Assembly: GCA_947630855.1 (NCBI GenBank) | Contig: CANRJF010000003.1 | Coordinates: 1 to 64,000, forward strand | DNA: 64,000 nt | Direction: 5' to 3' | From: an uncultured Lachnospiraceae bacterium | Lineage (GTDB): Bacteria > Bacillota > Clostridia > Lachnospirales > Lachnospiraceae | Part shown: positions 1 through 9,280 of the stretch, piece after piece | Numbering within the stretch: position 1 is the stretch's first letter | How the letters are laid out: each line of letters begins with the position of its first letter | The notes under the pieces: model-generated | Database searches by the model: none | What the model was told of the DNA's origin: nothing | The model's input: the letters and a program-made list of their open reading frames with translations, nothing else | Translations under genes and position numbers: made by a program

Positions 1-96
1 GTGGCATTTCTGAATTTTAGGCGTTTTTACTGTTTGAAGTCCTGTCTTATTTCCGCAGACAGGGCAGCGTACCCATTCTGAAATCACACCCGTCAT
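1..96 (-). CDS. Cysteine-rich KTR-type small protein, partial (runs off window start)
   Basis: Minus-strand reading MTGVISEWVRCPVCGNKTGLQTVKTPKIQKCH; the WVRCPVCGNKT motif resembles cysteine-rich KTR proteins often found in conjugative elements; starts just beyond the CPBP stop. Confidence 0.6.
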   Translation of the reverse strand, partial: MTGVISEWVRCPVCGNKTGLQTVKTPKIQKCH

Positions 97-97
97 A

Positions 98-856
98 TCA
101 TTTATCCCTCGCCTCATTCCCATTTGCCCGCTGATTTTTCGGAAGTGTTTTTGTAAGGACTAAGTTATAGGCAACAGTTATGAGTATCAAAACCAAAACA
201 TGAATAATATGCTTTTCCACTGTAACCCCCGCTTTATTTGCAAAAATATTAAGAGTGTTAATAGCAGAATGGACAATAATGCAGGGCAGCAAACTTCCTC
301 CACGATAAAATATTGTTACAAGCAAGAAGCCTACCGCAATTGCAAAGCAAATCTGGCACAAATTGTTTACCAATTCCATACCGCTGCCATTGAATAAGTT
401 TACCAAATGTCCTATGCCAAAGGTCACACTTGAAACAATAATTGCGGATTTTATACCATCCTTCGCCATTGCCTTGAAAAGAAAACCTCTGAAAATCACT
501 TCTTCCACAAATCCAACACAAAGCATACAGACAATATGGCAAAGCGTAGCTGATAGCGAATAATTGATAGCGACACCGTTCCAAAGATTTGCTGTTGCTA
601 AAATCATCAACGGGACATAATAAAGGAAGTGGCGGGCGGGTATAGAAGATTTACAAAGCCCGTACCGTTTCATTAAGCCGTTCCGCTGAATAAAGGCAAA
701 GAGGAAAATTGCCTGCAAGATACACAAAATGGCACTTGCAGAGTATTCTATCCCGATTTTTTCGTTCAGCGGATTTGCTAAAGATTGCAGAACACAATAA
801 ATCACAATCCAGACAATCGCAAATGCCGATTCGCTTTTCTCATATAATATTTTCAT
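98..856 (-). CDS. CPBP family intramembrane glutamic endopeptidase (Abi-like)
   Basis: Multi-TM protein with EEVIFRG, FGIGHLVN and HSAINT motifs (EExxxR / FxxxH / HxxxN). Confidence 0.85.
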   Translation of the reverse strand: MKILYEKSESAFAIVWIVIYCVLQSLANPLNEKIGIEYSASAILCILQAIFLFAFIQRNGLMKRYGLCKSSIPARHFLYYVPLMILATANLWNGVAINYSLSATLCHIVCMLCVGFVEEVIFRGFLFKAMAKDGIKSAIIVSSVTFGIGHLVNLFNGSGMELVNNLCQICFAIAVGFLLVTIFYRGGSLLPCIIVHSAINTLNIFANKAGVTVEKHIIHVLVLILITVAYNLVLTKTLPKNQRANGNEARDK

Positions 857-1422
857 TTTGTTTCCTCCTGTATGGCTAAAATCGCACCTTTATAAGCTCT
901 CTCTAAATGCACTTTTATGAGTTCTTCATCATACTCCAATGCGTTGTTTACAATGATACTGGCATAGCCGTGAACGAATAGGGCGAGTGTTAAAACAACA
1001 TCCTTTGTTTGCTCCATATTCAAATCCATAGCTTCCTGCATTGCCGAAATAACAGGTTTTAATTCCTCAGAATCTATCATTTCAAGCAGACTGTTTTCGA
1101 CGGCAAACCCTGATTGAAAAAGAAAGCGGAACAGATTAGGTTCTTCCACCGCAAAGCGGATATAATTCAGCCCGATTCCAAGCATAACATCTTCCTGTGG
1201 ATTGACATTCATGAGATATTCCGTATGAAATCGATCTAATTTAGCATAGACCGCTCTTTTCATATCCTCGATTGTTGCAAAATGGTACATAACGGGCTGG
1301 GTGGAACAGCCAAGTTTTTGTGAAACTGTCCGTGCGTTCACATTCTCTGCACCCTCGGCTCGTGTAACTTCAAACGCTGCATCTATGACCATCTCTTTTG
1401 TGATTTTCGCTCTTGGCGGCAT
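853..1422 (-). CDS. TetR/AcrR family transcriptional regulator
   Basis: N-terminal HTH ITKEMVIDAAFEVTRAEGAENVNARTVSQKLGCSTQPVMYHFATIEDMKRAVY; overlaps CPBP start. Confidence 0.9.
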   Translation of the reverse strand: MPPRAKITKEMVIDAAFEVTRAEGAENVNARTVSQKLGCSTQPVMYHFATIEDMKRAVYAKLDRFHTEYLMNVNPQEDVMLGIGLNYIRFAVEEPNLFRFLFQSGFAVENSLLEMIDSEELKPVISAMQEAMDLNMEQTKDVVLTLALFVHGYASIIVNNALEYDEELIKVHLERAYKGAILAIQEETK

Positions 1423-1439
1423 TGTTGCTCCTCCTTTAA

Positions 1440-1505
1440 ATAATTTTCGTTATATAACCCGAATTATACTCATGGCATTCCGTTTTGTCAAGTACTCTGA
1501 CAAGT
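1440..1505 (-). promoter_or_regulatory. TetR promoter with palindromic operator
   Basis: Minus strand TTGACA-17-TATAAT followed by ATAATTCGGGTTATATAACGAAAATTAT (22/28 palindromic). Confidence 0.65.
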
Positions 1506-1631
1506 AATTCATAAAAAATTGCAGGCAGATTTGTAACTTCTCATACATTGTATATTTGATTTTCTGACCTTTTTGGCCTATATTTAGTATAAGTTGCAGC
1601 AATTAAAAATAAAAGTACGCACTATTTTATT

Positions 1632-1726
1632 CCCGCGAGCAACGAGCCAAGTGACTGCTTGCAGGCATTTGGCGACTGCCGCAAGGGTCAAATACCCCGC
1701 TACTCTGCAACGTTGCTTGCAGCGGG
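1632..1726. repeat. Structured intergenic palindromic element
   Basis: CCCGCGAGCAACG (1632-1644) pairs with CGTTGCTTGCAGCGGG (1711-1726); contains GTCAAATACCCCGC also found in the hairpin at 7981-8011. Confidence 0.45.
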
Positions 1727-1767
1727 AGAGAACGCTAAAATTCGGAAGTTAAGGGAGGCAATCATTT

Positions 1768-2367
1768 ATGGATTTAAAGGAGTTTAAATGGATAAGAGAG
1801 CCACAATATTATAAAATTGAAAAAGACAGAATCGAAATAATTACCAAACCTTATACAGATTTATGGCAGAGAACATATTACCATTTTCAAAATGATAATG
1901 CACCTGTCCTGCAAATGGAAACTGAAGAAGAATATTTTAGTTTTGTTGTCAGGACAGAATTTGAGGAAAGCCATTGCAGATTTGACCAATGCGGCATTGT
2001 AATGTATCTGGATAGTGAAAACTGGTTGAAAGGCTCTGTTGAGTATGAAAACGATACATATCAACATTTAGGGAGTGTAGTGACAAACAACGGTTTTTCA
2101 GATTGGGCAACAACGGTTATTGATGCTTCGGTAAAATCAATGTGGTATCGGTTCAGCCGCAGGGAGGACGATTATTGTATTGAATGTTCAACAGACGGAA
2201 TAACTTTTAACCAAATGCGCATTTGTCATATGCACAGAGGAAAAGGTAAAATACAGTTTGGCATTTATGCCTGTTCTCCTGAAAATTCTTCTTTTAAAGC
2301 AATATTCTCAAATATGCAGGTAATGGATTGCCAATGGAAAGCGCATGACGGACAGCAGCCGGACTAA
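1768..2367 (+). CDS. DUF1349 (concanavalin-like) domain protein
   Basis: FRQ/DQCGIVMYLDSENWLKGSVEYE...SVVTNNGFSDWATT pattern typical of DUF1349/YesU-like proteins. Confidence 0.8.
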   Translation: MDLKEFKWIREPQYYKIEKDRIEIITKPYTDLWQRTYYHFQNDNAPVLQMETEEEYFSFVVRTEFEESHCRFDQCGIVMYLDSENWLKGSVEYENDTYQHLGSVVTNNGFSDWATTVIDASVKSMWYRFSRREDDYCIECSTDGITFNQMRICHMHRGKGKIQFGIYACSPENSSFKAIFSNMQVMDCQWKAHDGQQPD

Positions 2368-2469
2368 TTCAGGTTTTATGACAAGAAAAAACTTCTGCCT
2401 GTGGGGAAGTTCTTGTAAAGTCAATGGGAATAGCATATAATAAATGGAAAAAGAAAGATTGAAGGTTAT

Positions 2470-3276
2470 ATGACCACTAAAGAAGAATATAGAGATAAAG
2501 TGTATGCCTGGCATACTGCCATTGGATTGCAGGCAGTGGATGGCCTTACTACGTCAAAATATTTGCAGGACACAGCAATCGCAAATATTGAAGGTAAGAT
2601 TACGATAGATGAGGCTGAAGAACTCCTAAATTCCTACTATAAAGAGAATCCAAAGGATGTAACGGAGGAACGGACGGAAGAAGCAGACAAGGTGTCTGTT
2701 CGTATTGCAAGGATGCTTTTGGAACAGGCATTTTCATTTACACTGAATGAATATATTTCCATTCACCGGAAACTGTTTTTAGGAATATACAGCCATGCAG
2801 GAAAGATTCGGGATTATGACATTACAAAGAAAGAATGGGTATTAGACGGGGCATCCGTGACGTATGGCAGTGCATCGGAGCTTCGGGCGACAATAGATTA
2901 TGATTTTTCACAGGAGAAGCAGTTCAGTTACAAGGGGCTTACGATGGATGAGATTATTCATCATTTGGCATATTTTATTTCCGGATTGTGGCAGATTCAC
3001 ATTTTTGGGGAGGGAAATACCAGAACAACAGCAGTTTTCTTTATCAAGTATCTGCGGACACTTGGATTTGACGTAACCAATGATATTTTTGCAGAAAATG
3101 CCTGGTATTTTAGAAATTCATTGGTTCGTGCGAATTATAATGATATTAGGAACGGTGTCCATGAAACAACGGAATATTTGGAATTGTTTTTGCGGAATCT
3201 TCTTTTGGGAGAGAATAATGAGCTTCATAATCATTCCATGCATATCAGCGGAATGATTAATAATTTCAAAGTATAA
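2470..3276 (+). CDS. Fic family protein
   Basis: Fic core IHIFGEGNTRTTAVFFIKYLRTLGF; RIARMLLEQAFSFTLNEYISIHRKLF. Confidence 0.85.
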   Translation: MTTKEEYRDKVYAWHTAIGLQAVDGLTTSKYLQDTAIANIEGKITIDEAEELLNSYYKENPKDVTEERTEEADKVSVRIARMLLEQAFSFTLNEYISIHRKLFLGIYSHAGKIRDYDITKKEWVLDGASVTYGSASELRATIDYDFSQEKQFSYKGLTMDEIIHHLAYFISGLWQIHIFGEGNTRTTAVFFIKYLRTLGFDVTNDIFAENAWYFRNSLVRANYNDIRNGVHETTEYLELFLRNLLLGENNELHNHSMHISGMINNFKV

Positions 3277-3348
3277 AGATAATTTACATTTACTGTGAGT
3301 TGGCCTAGAATTATATAAAAAGGAAAATTCAGACAGGAGGATATACAA

Positions 3349-3876
3349 ATGCCAGAAACATTAAAAGTATTAGAATCAAGAAGAAGCTGCCGTTCATACA
3401 AACCGGAGCTAATCGAGGAAGAAAAATTACAGGCCATTATCAAAGCCGGAACTTATGCTGCAACAGGTATGGGAAAGCAGTCACCAATTATTATTGCGGT
3501 TACAAATAAAGAGATGCGAGATAAACTCTCTTCTATGAATGCTAAGATTATGGGGCAGGGAGAAGATTTTGACCCATTCTATGGGGCGCCGGAACTTTTA
3601 ATTGTCCTTGCGGATAAAAATGTGCCTACCTGTGTTTATGATGGAAGTCTTGTAATGGGTAATCTGATGAATGCCGCAGCAGACCTTGGTGTAGCTAGCT
3701 GCTGGATTCACAGAGCAAAGGAAGAGTTTGAGTCTGAGGAAGGTAAAAAGATTTTAAAGAGTCTTGGCATAGAAGGAAATTATGAGGGTATCGGTCATTT
3801 AGTCCTTGGATATGCAGCAGAAAATGTTAAGGAAGCCGCTTCAAGAAAAGATGATTACGTTTACTACATTCGGTAA
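3349..3876 (+). CDS. Nitroreductase family protein
   Basis: LKVLESRRSCRSYKPELIEEEKLQAIIKAGTYAATGMGKQSP; GxxSCWIHR; RBS aggagg upstream. Confidence 0.9.
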   Translation: MPETLKVLESRRSCRSYKPELIEEEKLQAIIKAGTYAATGMGKQSPIIIAVTNKEMRDKLSSMNAKIMGQGEDFDPFYGAPELLIVLADKNVPTCVYDGSLVMGNLMNAAADLGVASCWIHRAKEEFESEEGKKILKSLGIEGNYEGIGHLVLGYAAENVKEAASRKDDYVYYIR

Positions 3877-3930
3877 TGATTATGGGATTGCAACAAATTC
3901 CCGGGGTAAGAGAACTATCAGTGAAAAGAG

Positions 3931-3960
3931 AATTGTCTAATAAGGAATCGTATGCTATAC
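3931..3960 (+). promoter_or_regulatory. Promoter of small toxin mRNA, locus 1
   Basis: TTGTCT-17-TATACT immediately upstream of the CCATAGAG 5' arm. Confidence 0.55.
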
Positions 3961-4048
3961 TTCATTCATGGAAAACCATAGAGCCGGGCGGCTACCCTTC
4001 ATTTCGGAGGGGCTAACCCTCCAGACGAAAGAAAGGAGGGCGTTGCTG

Positions 4049-4144
4049 ATGATGATTACATATTCTGATTTAGTTCAGACTGGAATATTCATTATTGCCC
4101 TTATTGGATTGTGTTACACAGTTTTTAAGGGAAAACGAAAATAG
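4049..4144 (+). CDS. Putative holin-like type I toxin (31 aa, MMITYSDLVQTGIFIIALIGLCYTVFKGKRK)
   Basis: RBS aaaggaggg, single TM helix with short cationic tail; close paralog at 42604-42699; absent from supplied ORF track because of its length. Confidence 0.75.
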   Translation: MMITYSDLVQTGIFIIALIGLCYTVFKGKRK

Positions 4145-4255
4145 CCGCCACTACTGCGAATAGTGACGGCTGACACCATGTGTTAGTTTGAAGTATTCGA
4201 GGGTTGCCGCTTCTATGGCTTTCCCTTTTTATGTCTATAATATAGCATAAATGGC
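4144..4255 (-). ncRNA. Putative antisense antitoxin RNA, locus 1
   Basis: Minus-strand promoter TTGCGT-17-TATATT near 4240-4268; transcript would end at bidirectional hairpin AGCCGCCACTACTGCGAATAGTGACGGCT (4143-4171). Confidence 0.55.
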
Positions 4256-4295
4256 AGCGGGACGCAAGAACCAAACACAAAATTTAAGGCTTATA

Positions 4296-5594
4296 CTAGA
4301 TAGAGACATTCGTTTTATCCGGAAGAATTACAATCGCCTGGAATGTACCATTTTCCTGAAAATATGTGAAATTTCCGCTGTATGCCGGCATTAGCTGTTT
4401 GATATTCTGCAGACCATAACCATGATATAAAGAGGACGCTTTCCTATCTTCCTGGCAGCAGTCTTCATTTAGCGTATTGGTGATGTGTATAATAAATTCC
4501 AGACTGTTTGTATACAGATGAACTTTAATAACGCGGGGTTTTGGGGGAATAATCTGCTGGCACTCATGAAGGCTGTTATCTAAAAGATTTCCCAATATAA
4601 TACATAAATCATAGTCCTGTATGGGAATTTTAGAATTGACAACCTGAATATCTGTCTCAAAAGCAATGCCAAACTGCTCTGCCATAAGAAGATGATTGCT
4701 TACAAGGGCATCAATAACCAAATTTCCGGTATTGATTCTGTTGTAGGAGGCATCAAGCCTTAAAGAGGCAGTTCTTAAGTAATCCGTTAAAGTGTCAAAC
4801 TGTTTATGCTCAATACAATCTGCGATATAAAAAAAGTGTTTTTTTACGTCATGGAGCATACTGCCTGTACTGCGATAAGTAGAAGATATCTGCTGGTATT
4901 TTTGCGTCTGAAAATCAATCTGCTGTTTTAGCATCTGTTGCTCATTTTGGAGAATCTGAAACTTCCACATATAGTTTAAAAGATAGTAATTGCTTATATT
5001 TGCAATAATCAGCCCCAGAAACGCCAGAATCCGCGTATGTGTCAGCTCATATTCCGTTATATAGGGTGAAAACAGCGGTATGGAAATAAATATGGAAAAA
5101 ACAGGCATAACAAAAACCATACAGGAATATTTTAACGAAAAGCCCGGTTTTTTCTGCTGGAAAAACAGACCTGTCAATATCACCAGGAAAAACAGGATGA
5201 GAACAGAAAAAAGCAGAATGAGGGTAACAGTATTGTCATCATTATAATCAAGTTTGGATTTTGTAAGCAGAGAGAGCAGGGGGGCGGCAAGCCATTCTGC
5301 CACAGCGGCAAGCAGCATATAGGTAAAAGCAGCAAACAGCCGGTGCCTGAAAGTAGAATGGTAATAAAAGGTCAGCAGAAATGTGCCTACAAAGGTACAG
5401 AGTATTACCATGTAAGAAGTTATTCCATTATTTGTTTCAGGCAGAAGATAGGAAACGGTTTCTTTTGCGATAAAGCCGGCGAGAAAAAAGAAAAAAGGAA
5501 CAGGTTTTCGTTTGGTAAATGCATTATTAAAAAACAGAAGCAGAATGATGATATCCAGCAGAAACATAAAACAGTTTATTCCGGTATATAACAT
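4296..5594 (-). CDS. AgrC-like GHKL sensor histidine kinase
   Basis: N-terminal multi-TM region, SMLHDVKKHFFYIADCIE H-box, LCIILGNLLDNSLHEC N-box. Confidence 0.85.
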   Translation of the reverse strand: MLYTGINCFMFLLDIIILLLFFNNAFTKRKPVPFFFFLAGFIAKETVSYLLPETNNGITSYMVILCTFVGTFLLTFYYHSTFRHRLFAAFTYMLLAAVAEWLAAPLLSLLTKSKLDYNDDNTVTLILLFSVLILFFLVILTGLFFQQKKPGFSLKYSCMVFVMPVFSIFISIPLFSPYITEYELTHTRILAFLGLIIANISNYYLLNYMWKFQILQNEQQMLKQQIDFQTQKYQQISSTYRSTGSMLHDVKKHFFYIADCIEHKQFDTLTDYLRTASLRLDASYNRINTGNLVIDALVSNHLLMAEQFGIAFETDIQVVNSKIPIQDYDLCIILGNLLDNSLHECQQIIPPKPRVIKVHLYTNSLEFIIHITNTLNEDCCQEDRKASSLYHGYGLQNIKQLMPAYSGNFTYFQENGTFQAIVILPDKTNVSI

Positions 5595-5604
5595 GGGTAT
5601 CCTC

Positions 5605-5901
5605 CTAACGATAATGGTGTATAGTTATCACATGCCTGGAAAAGGCTTCCCGGAGTCTTTGCTCATGGCGCCGGCTTAAAGGGACGGAATGGTTGTTGGA
5701 GAGAAGAAGTTTTCCTTTTTCAAAAAAATGGATGTGGTCGAGATTTACCAGTATTCCTCTGTATGGAGATAAAAAAGAGTAGGGGGCAAGTTCTGTTTCC
5801 CAGTAGTGTAAATATCCTTTTACCAACAGACTTTTTTCTTTTATTATAAAATGGAATATTAATGCAGCGCCTGAACCGTAAACCCGAAAAACATTCCACA
5901 A
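5605..5901 (-). pseudogene. LytTR-domain response regulator remnant lacking receiver domain
   Basis: LVKGYLHYWETELAPYSFLSPYRGILVNLDHIHFFEKGKLLLSNNHSVPLSRRHEQRLREAF is a LytTR domain; ORF begins at TTG with no clear RBS and no receiver domain upstream. Confidence 0.6.
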
Positions 5902-5979
5902 CTGCCAAACTTCATTTCATAGCATTTGGGTTGTTATGGCAGAAAAGAAATGGTAAAATTTTTGGGGAGAGGTGGTCAT

Positions 5980-6690
5980 ATGCTTCACATTGCAGTCTGT
6001 GATGATGAAAAATATATGTCTGATAAAATCAGGATGATGGTGTTTGACTTTTTTTGCAGAAAAAACATGGATATTGAAATATTGCAATTTTCAAGCGGAA
6101 AAGAACTTTTGAAATATGACGGAATCATAGATATTCTGTTCCTTGATATTCAAATGAAAGACATAGACGGCATGGAAACTGCAAAAAAGATGCGCAGCCG
6201 TAAATTTAAGGGAGTGGTGATTTTCATAACCGTTCTTAAAGAAATGGTATTCCAGTCTTTTGAGGTGCAGGCATTTGATTATCTGGTAAAACCAATAGAA
6301 GCAAGCCATTTTGAAAAGACAATGGAACGCCTGTTAGTTTCCATGAAAAATGCCGGTGAGTCAAGTTTGCTTGTTCAAAAAGGATATGAAAGCAGCATTA
6401 TTCTTTTTGATGATATTGTTTATTGTGAAATTATTGACAGGAAAGTATATCTGCATTTAGCATCATCTGAAATTGTCGATTTTTATGACCGGATTGAAAA
6501 GCTGGAAACAAAGCTGGACAGCAGGTTTTTCAGATGCCATAGGAGTTACTTAATCAATTTGCAGTACCTGAAAAGTTATAAAAACAAAACAGCGTATATG
6601 GCAGACGGTAAGGAAATTCCTGTGTCGCGATTGCGGAGCAAAGAGTTTTCTAATGTGATTTTGCAGTATATGAAGGAATGGAGACTGTGA
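5980..6690 (+). CDS. LytTR family response regulator (AgrA-like)
   Basis: MLHIAVCDDEKYMSDKIR...ILFLDIQMKDIDGMETA receiver and C-terminal LytTR FFRCHRSYLINLQYL; RBS ggggagaggtgg. Confidence 0.9.
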   Translation: MLHIAVCDDEKYMSDKIRMMVFDFFCRKNMDIEILQFSSGKELLKYDGIIDILFLDIQMKDIDGMETAKKMRSRKFKGVVIFITVLKEMVFQSFEVQAFDYLVKPIEASHFEKTMERLLVSMKNAGESSLLVQKGYESSIILFDDIVYCEIIDRKVYLHLASSEIVDFYDRIEKLETKLDSRFFRCHRSYLINLQYLKSYKNKTAYMADGKEIPVSRLRSKEFSNVILQYMKEWRL

Positions 6691-6691
6691 G

Positions 6692-7981
6692 ATGGAAGAT
6701 TGTATTGATTTTTTTGGAAAATATGTAATGGGGAGTATTCAAATGCTTACAGGGGTTTATTTTCTTGCGAAATTTCTGCAAAAGAAAATGAAACCCTGTT
6801 TTTACCTTTTATTTGCGGTATTTTGTATTGTTATGATAAAAATGATTCCTGATGGCAGAATTATTGATTTTGTGGTATATATCCTGCTGCTTACGGCGAT
6901 TGGAATTTTTGTCTGTCATACAGATTGGAAGTCTGTTATTTTATATGCAGCATTGACGGTTGAGATTATGCAGCTTTGCTTTGGGATTGTCAATTCGTTA
7001 TTATGTATTTTGTATCCGTTTATGTTTTCGTTTAATCAGAAGATTGCGGGCATTGCAATTATGTTGTCAGGAAATATGGCGTCATTGCTGTTGGCAGTGT
7101 TTTGCTATCGTATGGTATACCGGTATTTTCTCCATTCTGAGACAATCAGGAAACAATATGTGCTTATGATTTTAACGCCGATACTGATGCTTTTTTTGAT
7201 GGATGAATATATTAATTCTACCGTTTATAGGAATGTAAATAGCATGAACGGCAGTGGAATTATAATATATACCAACCATTATCAGATGTTTGCGCTTCAG
7301 TTTTTGGGAATAGCAAGCCTGTTTTGTATTTTGTATGCCTATAAAAAACTGCTGCAGAATTTCCGCCTGAGCAAAGAGTTGTCACTCTTAGAGCAGGAGG
7401 AACATTCATTAAACCGGTATGTAGAGGAAGCAAAGGCACGTTATGATGAAACAAGGTCTTTCCGTCATGATATTAAAAATCATATTACAGTGGTACGGGA
7501 ACTTTTACAGAAAGGCAAATCAGAGCAGGCGTTAAATTATATTGCGGATATGGAGGATATAACAGAGGAATTATCTTTTCCGTGCACCACAAATAATCCG
7601 GTGGTGGATATTCTGGTGGGAAATAAACTGGGGATAGCAAAAAGTATGGGAATTGATGTCTGCTGTTTGCTTCGTCTGCCGTCGTCATGTTTTGTGCGTG
7701 ATATTGATTTTGGCATCATTTTATCCAATGCTTTGGATAATGCAATCCATGCCTGTCAAAAAATGAATAATGATGCAGAGAAATATATTCGTGTGACGGG
7801 GCGCATACAGGGAGATTTTGTTTTTTTGGAAATTGAGAACAGTTTTTCAGGGAAAGGGAGCATTGTAAAAGGGACAGGTTTGTCAAATATAAATGCAGTA
7901 GCCGAAAAATATCATGGTGCCATGAATATAATGACACAGGGGACATCCTTTGTTCTTTGCGTACTTATGATAGGAATATGA
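6692..7981 (+). CDS. AgrC-like GHKL sensor histidine kinase
   Basis: Multi-TM N-terminus; SFRHDIKNHITVVRELL; IILSNALDNAIHAC; 1 nt after RR stop. Confidence 0.88.
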   Translation: MEDCIDFFGKYVMGSIQMLTGVYFLAKFLQKKMKPCFYLLFAVFCIVMIKMIPDGRIIDFVVYILLLTAIGIFVCHTDWKSVILYAALTVEIMQLCFGIVNSLLCILYPFMFSFNQKIAGIAIMLSGNMASLLLAVFCYRMVYRYFLHSETIRKQYVLMILTPILMLFLMDEYINSTVYRNVNSMNGSGIIIYTNHYQMFALQFLGIASLFCILYAYKKLLQNFRLSKELSLLEQEEHSLNRYVEEAKARYDETRSFRHDIKNHITVVRELLQKGKSEQALNYIADMEDITEELSFPCTTNNPVVDILVGNKLGIAKSMGIDVCCLLRLPSSCFVRDIDFGIILSNALDNAIHACQKMNNDAEKYIRVTGRIQGDFVFLEIENSFSGKGSIVKGTGLSNINAVAEKYHGAMNIMTQGTSFVLCVLMIGI

Positions 7982-8011
7982 TACCCCGCTGCTTGCGGCG
8001 GGGTATTTGAC
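7981..8011. terminator. Hairpin between convergent genes
   Basis: ATACCCCGCTGCTTGCGGCGGGGTAT perfect 8+ bp stem. Confidence 0.6.
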
Positions 8012-8018
8012 AGCAATC

Positions 8019-9050
8019 TTATTTTATCAATTCTTTCCATCGGGTATCATCCTTTAGAAAACTATAAGTTTTTTCATCACGAAAGCACTTTAATAGATTT
8101 TCTTTTAATTCTGATAAAAATTCTTCTCTTGTTTCTTTAAAATCCAGATGTTCATATAAGGGTGATTTTTTGAAATCGGTAATGGTTTCGATTCCTGCTA
8201 ACATTTGCTGCATTGTTTCAATGACAGTGTCTGCATCTTTTTCTTCCGTTGCTAACTCTAGGACACAGGAAATATTGTGGTAATCTCCCATATCAAATAT
8301 GTCTGCCAGTTTTTGCTGCTTATCTACAAGCATATGGGCTTTTTTCAGATTATTATCCTGCATGGCAAGCATATAGAGATTATGAAATACGGTGCTAATC
8401 ATTTGGTAGTCTGAAAACAACAGTTCTTCGTATGCCTTATATGCATCCTTTATGCGCCCGGTTTTGCTGTAAATGTCTGCCTGTTTTCTTTTACGCTCGG
8501 GATTTTGCACAGAAAAATAGGAAAGGTATTCTTCTGCTTTATTGTATTGTTCTTTCCGGGAGTAAAATCCAAACAGGGAATCTGCCGCACGATTTCTTGT
8601 CATCTCATTTTCACTTTCCAGGGCGCGGGTATAGCAATGGATAATGTAATCATCATATTTTTCTGAATCAGGAACTTCAACTGTCAAACGGCGGGCGTCT
8701 AATACGTTTGCCAATTGTAATAGCAATTCTTCACAGTTAGGATACTGCTCTGTAATCTTTTTGCTCCACTGAAATGCTTCTTCATAAGTTCTGTTTTTTA
8801 GCTGTTCATCCGCTTTGTAAATGAAATTGTTTATTTGTTCCGTAGTAAGTTCATCATGAAAGGATAACAATGTGTCAAGACTAATTCCTAAAAGTCTGGC
8901 TATGGGTGCTAACAATAAGATGTCCGGCATAGAATTTCCACTCTCCCATTTATTCACGGCGGGAGCTGTTACGCCAAGACGGCTTGCCATTTCTTCCTGT
9001 GTCATATTTTGTTCTTTTCTATATTTTCTTATTATTTTACCTATTTGCAT
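8019..9050 (-). CDS. XRE family transcriptional regulator with TPR-like C-terminus
   Basis: IGKIIRKYRKEQNMTQEEMASRLGVTAPAVNKWESGNSMPDILLLAPIARLLG. Confidence 0.88.
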   Translation of the reverse strand: MQIGKIIRKYRKEQNMTQEEMASRLGVTAPAVNKWESGNSMPDILLLAPIARLLGISLDTLLSFHDELTTEQINNFIYKADEQLKNRTYEEAFQWSKKITEQYPNCEELLLQLANVLDARRLTVEVPDSEKYDDYIIHCYTRALESENEMTRNRAADSLFGFYSRKEQYNKAEEYLSYFSVQNPERKRKQADIYSKTGRIKDAYKAYEELLFSDYQMISTVFHNLYMLAMQDNNLKKAHMLVDKQQKLADIFDMGDYHNISCVLELATEEKDADTVIETMQQMLAGIETITDFKKSPLYEHLDFKETREEFLSELKENLLKCFRDEKTYSFLKDDTRWKELIK

Positions 9051-9280
9051 TAAGAGAACCTCCTGCTTTCATTTTTAGCATTGGCCTTTGCTATGTCATT
9101 AATCATATCAGACACCTTGCATATTTCCAAGTGAGCAGATGTTAATTATTGGTGTAAAAAATTAACGAGTGTTCATGTGGTTGTATTTTGTAATGTTTGA
9201 GTTAAAAAGGTAAAGACATTGTCTTGATTTCGTCTTTCATACAAGGTAATATATAGTTGAAATGGGAAAGGAGTGTTATT

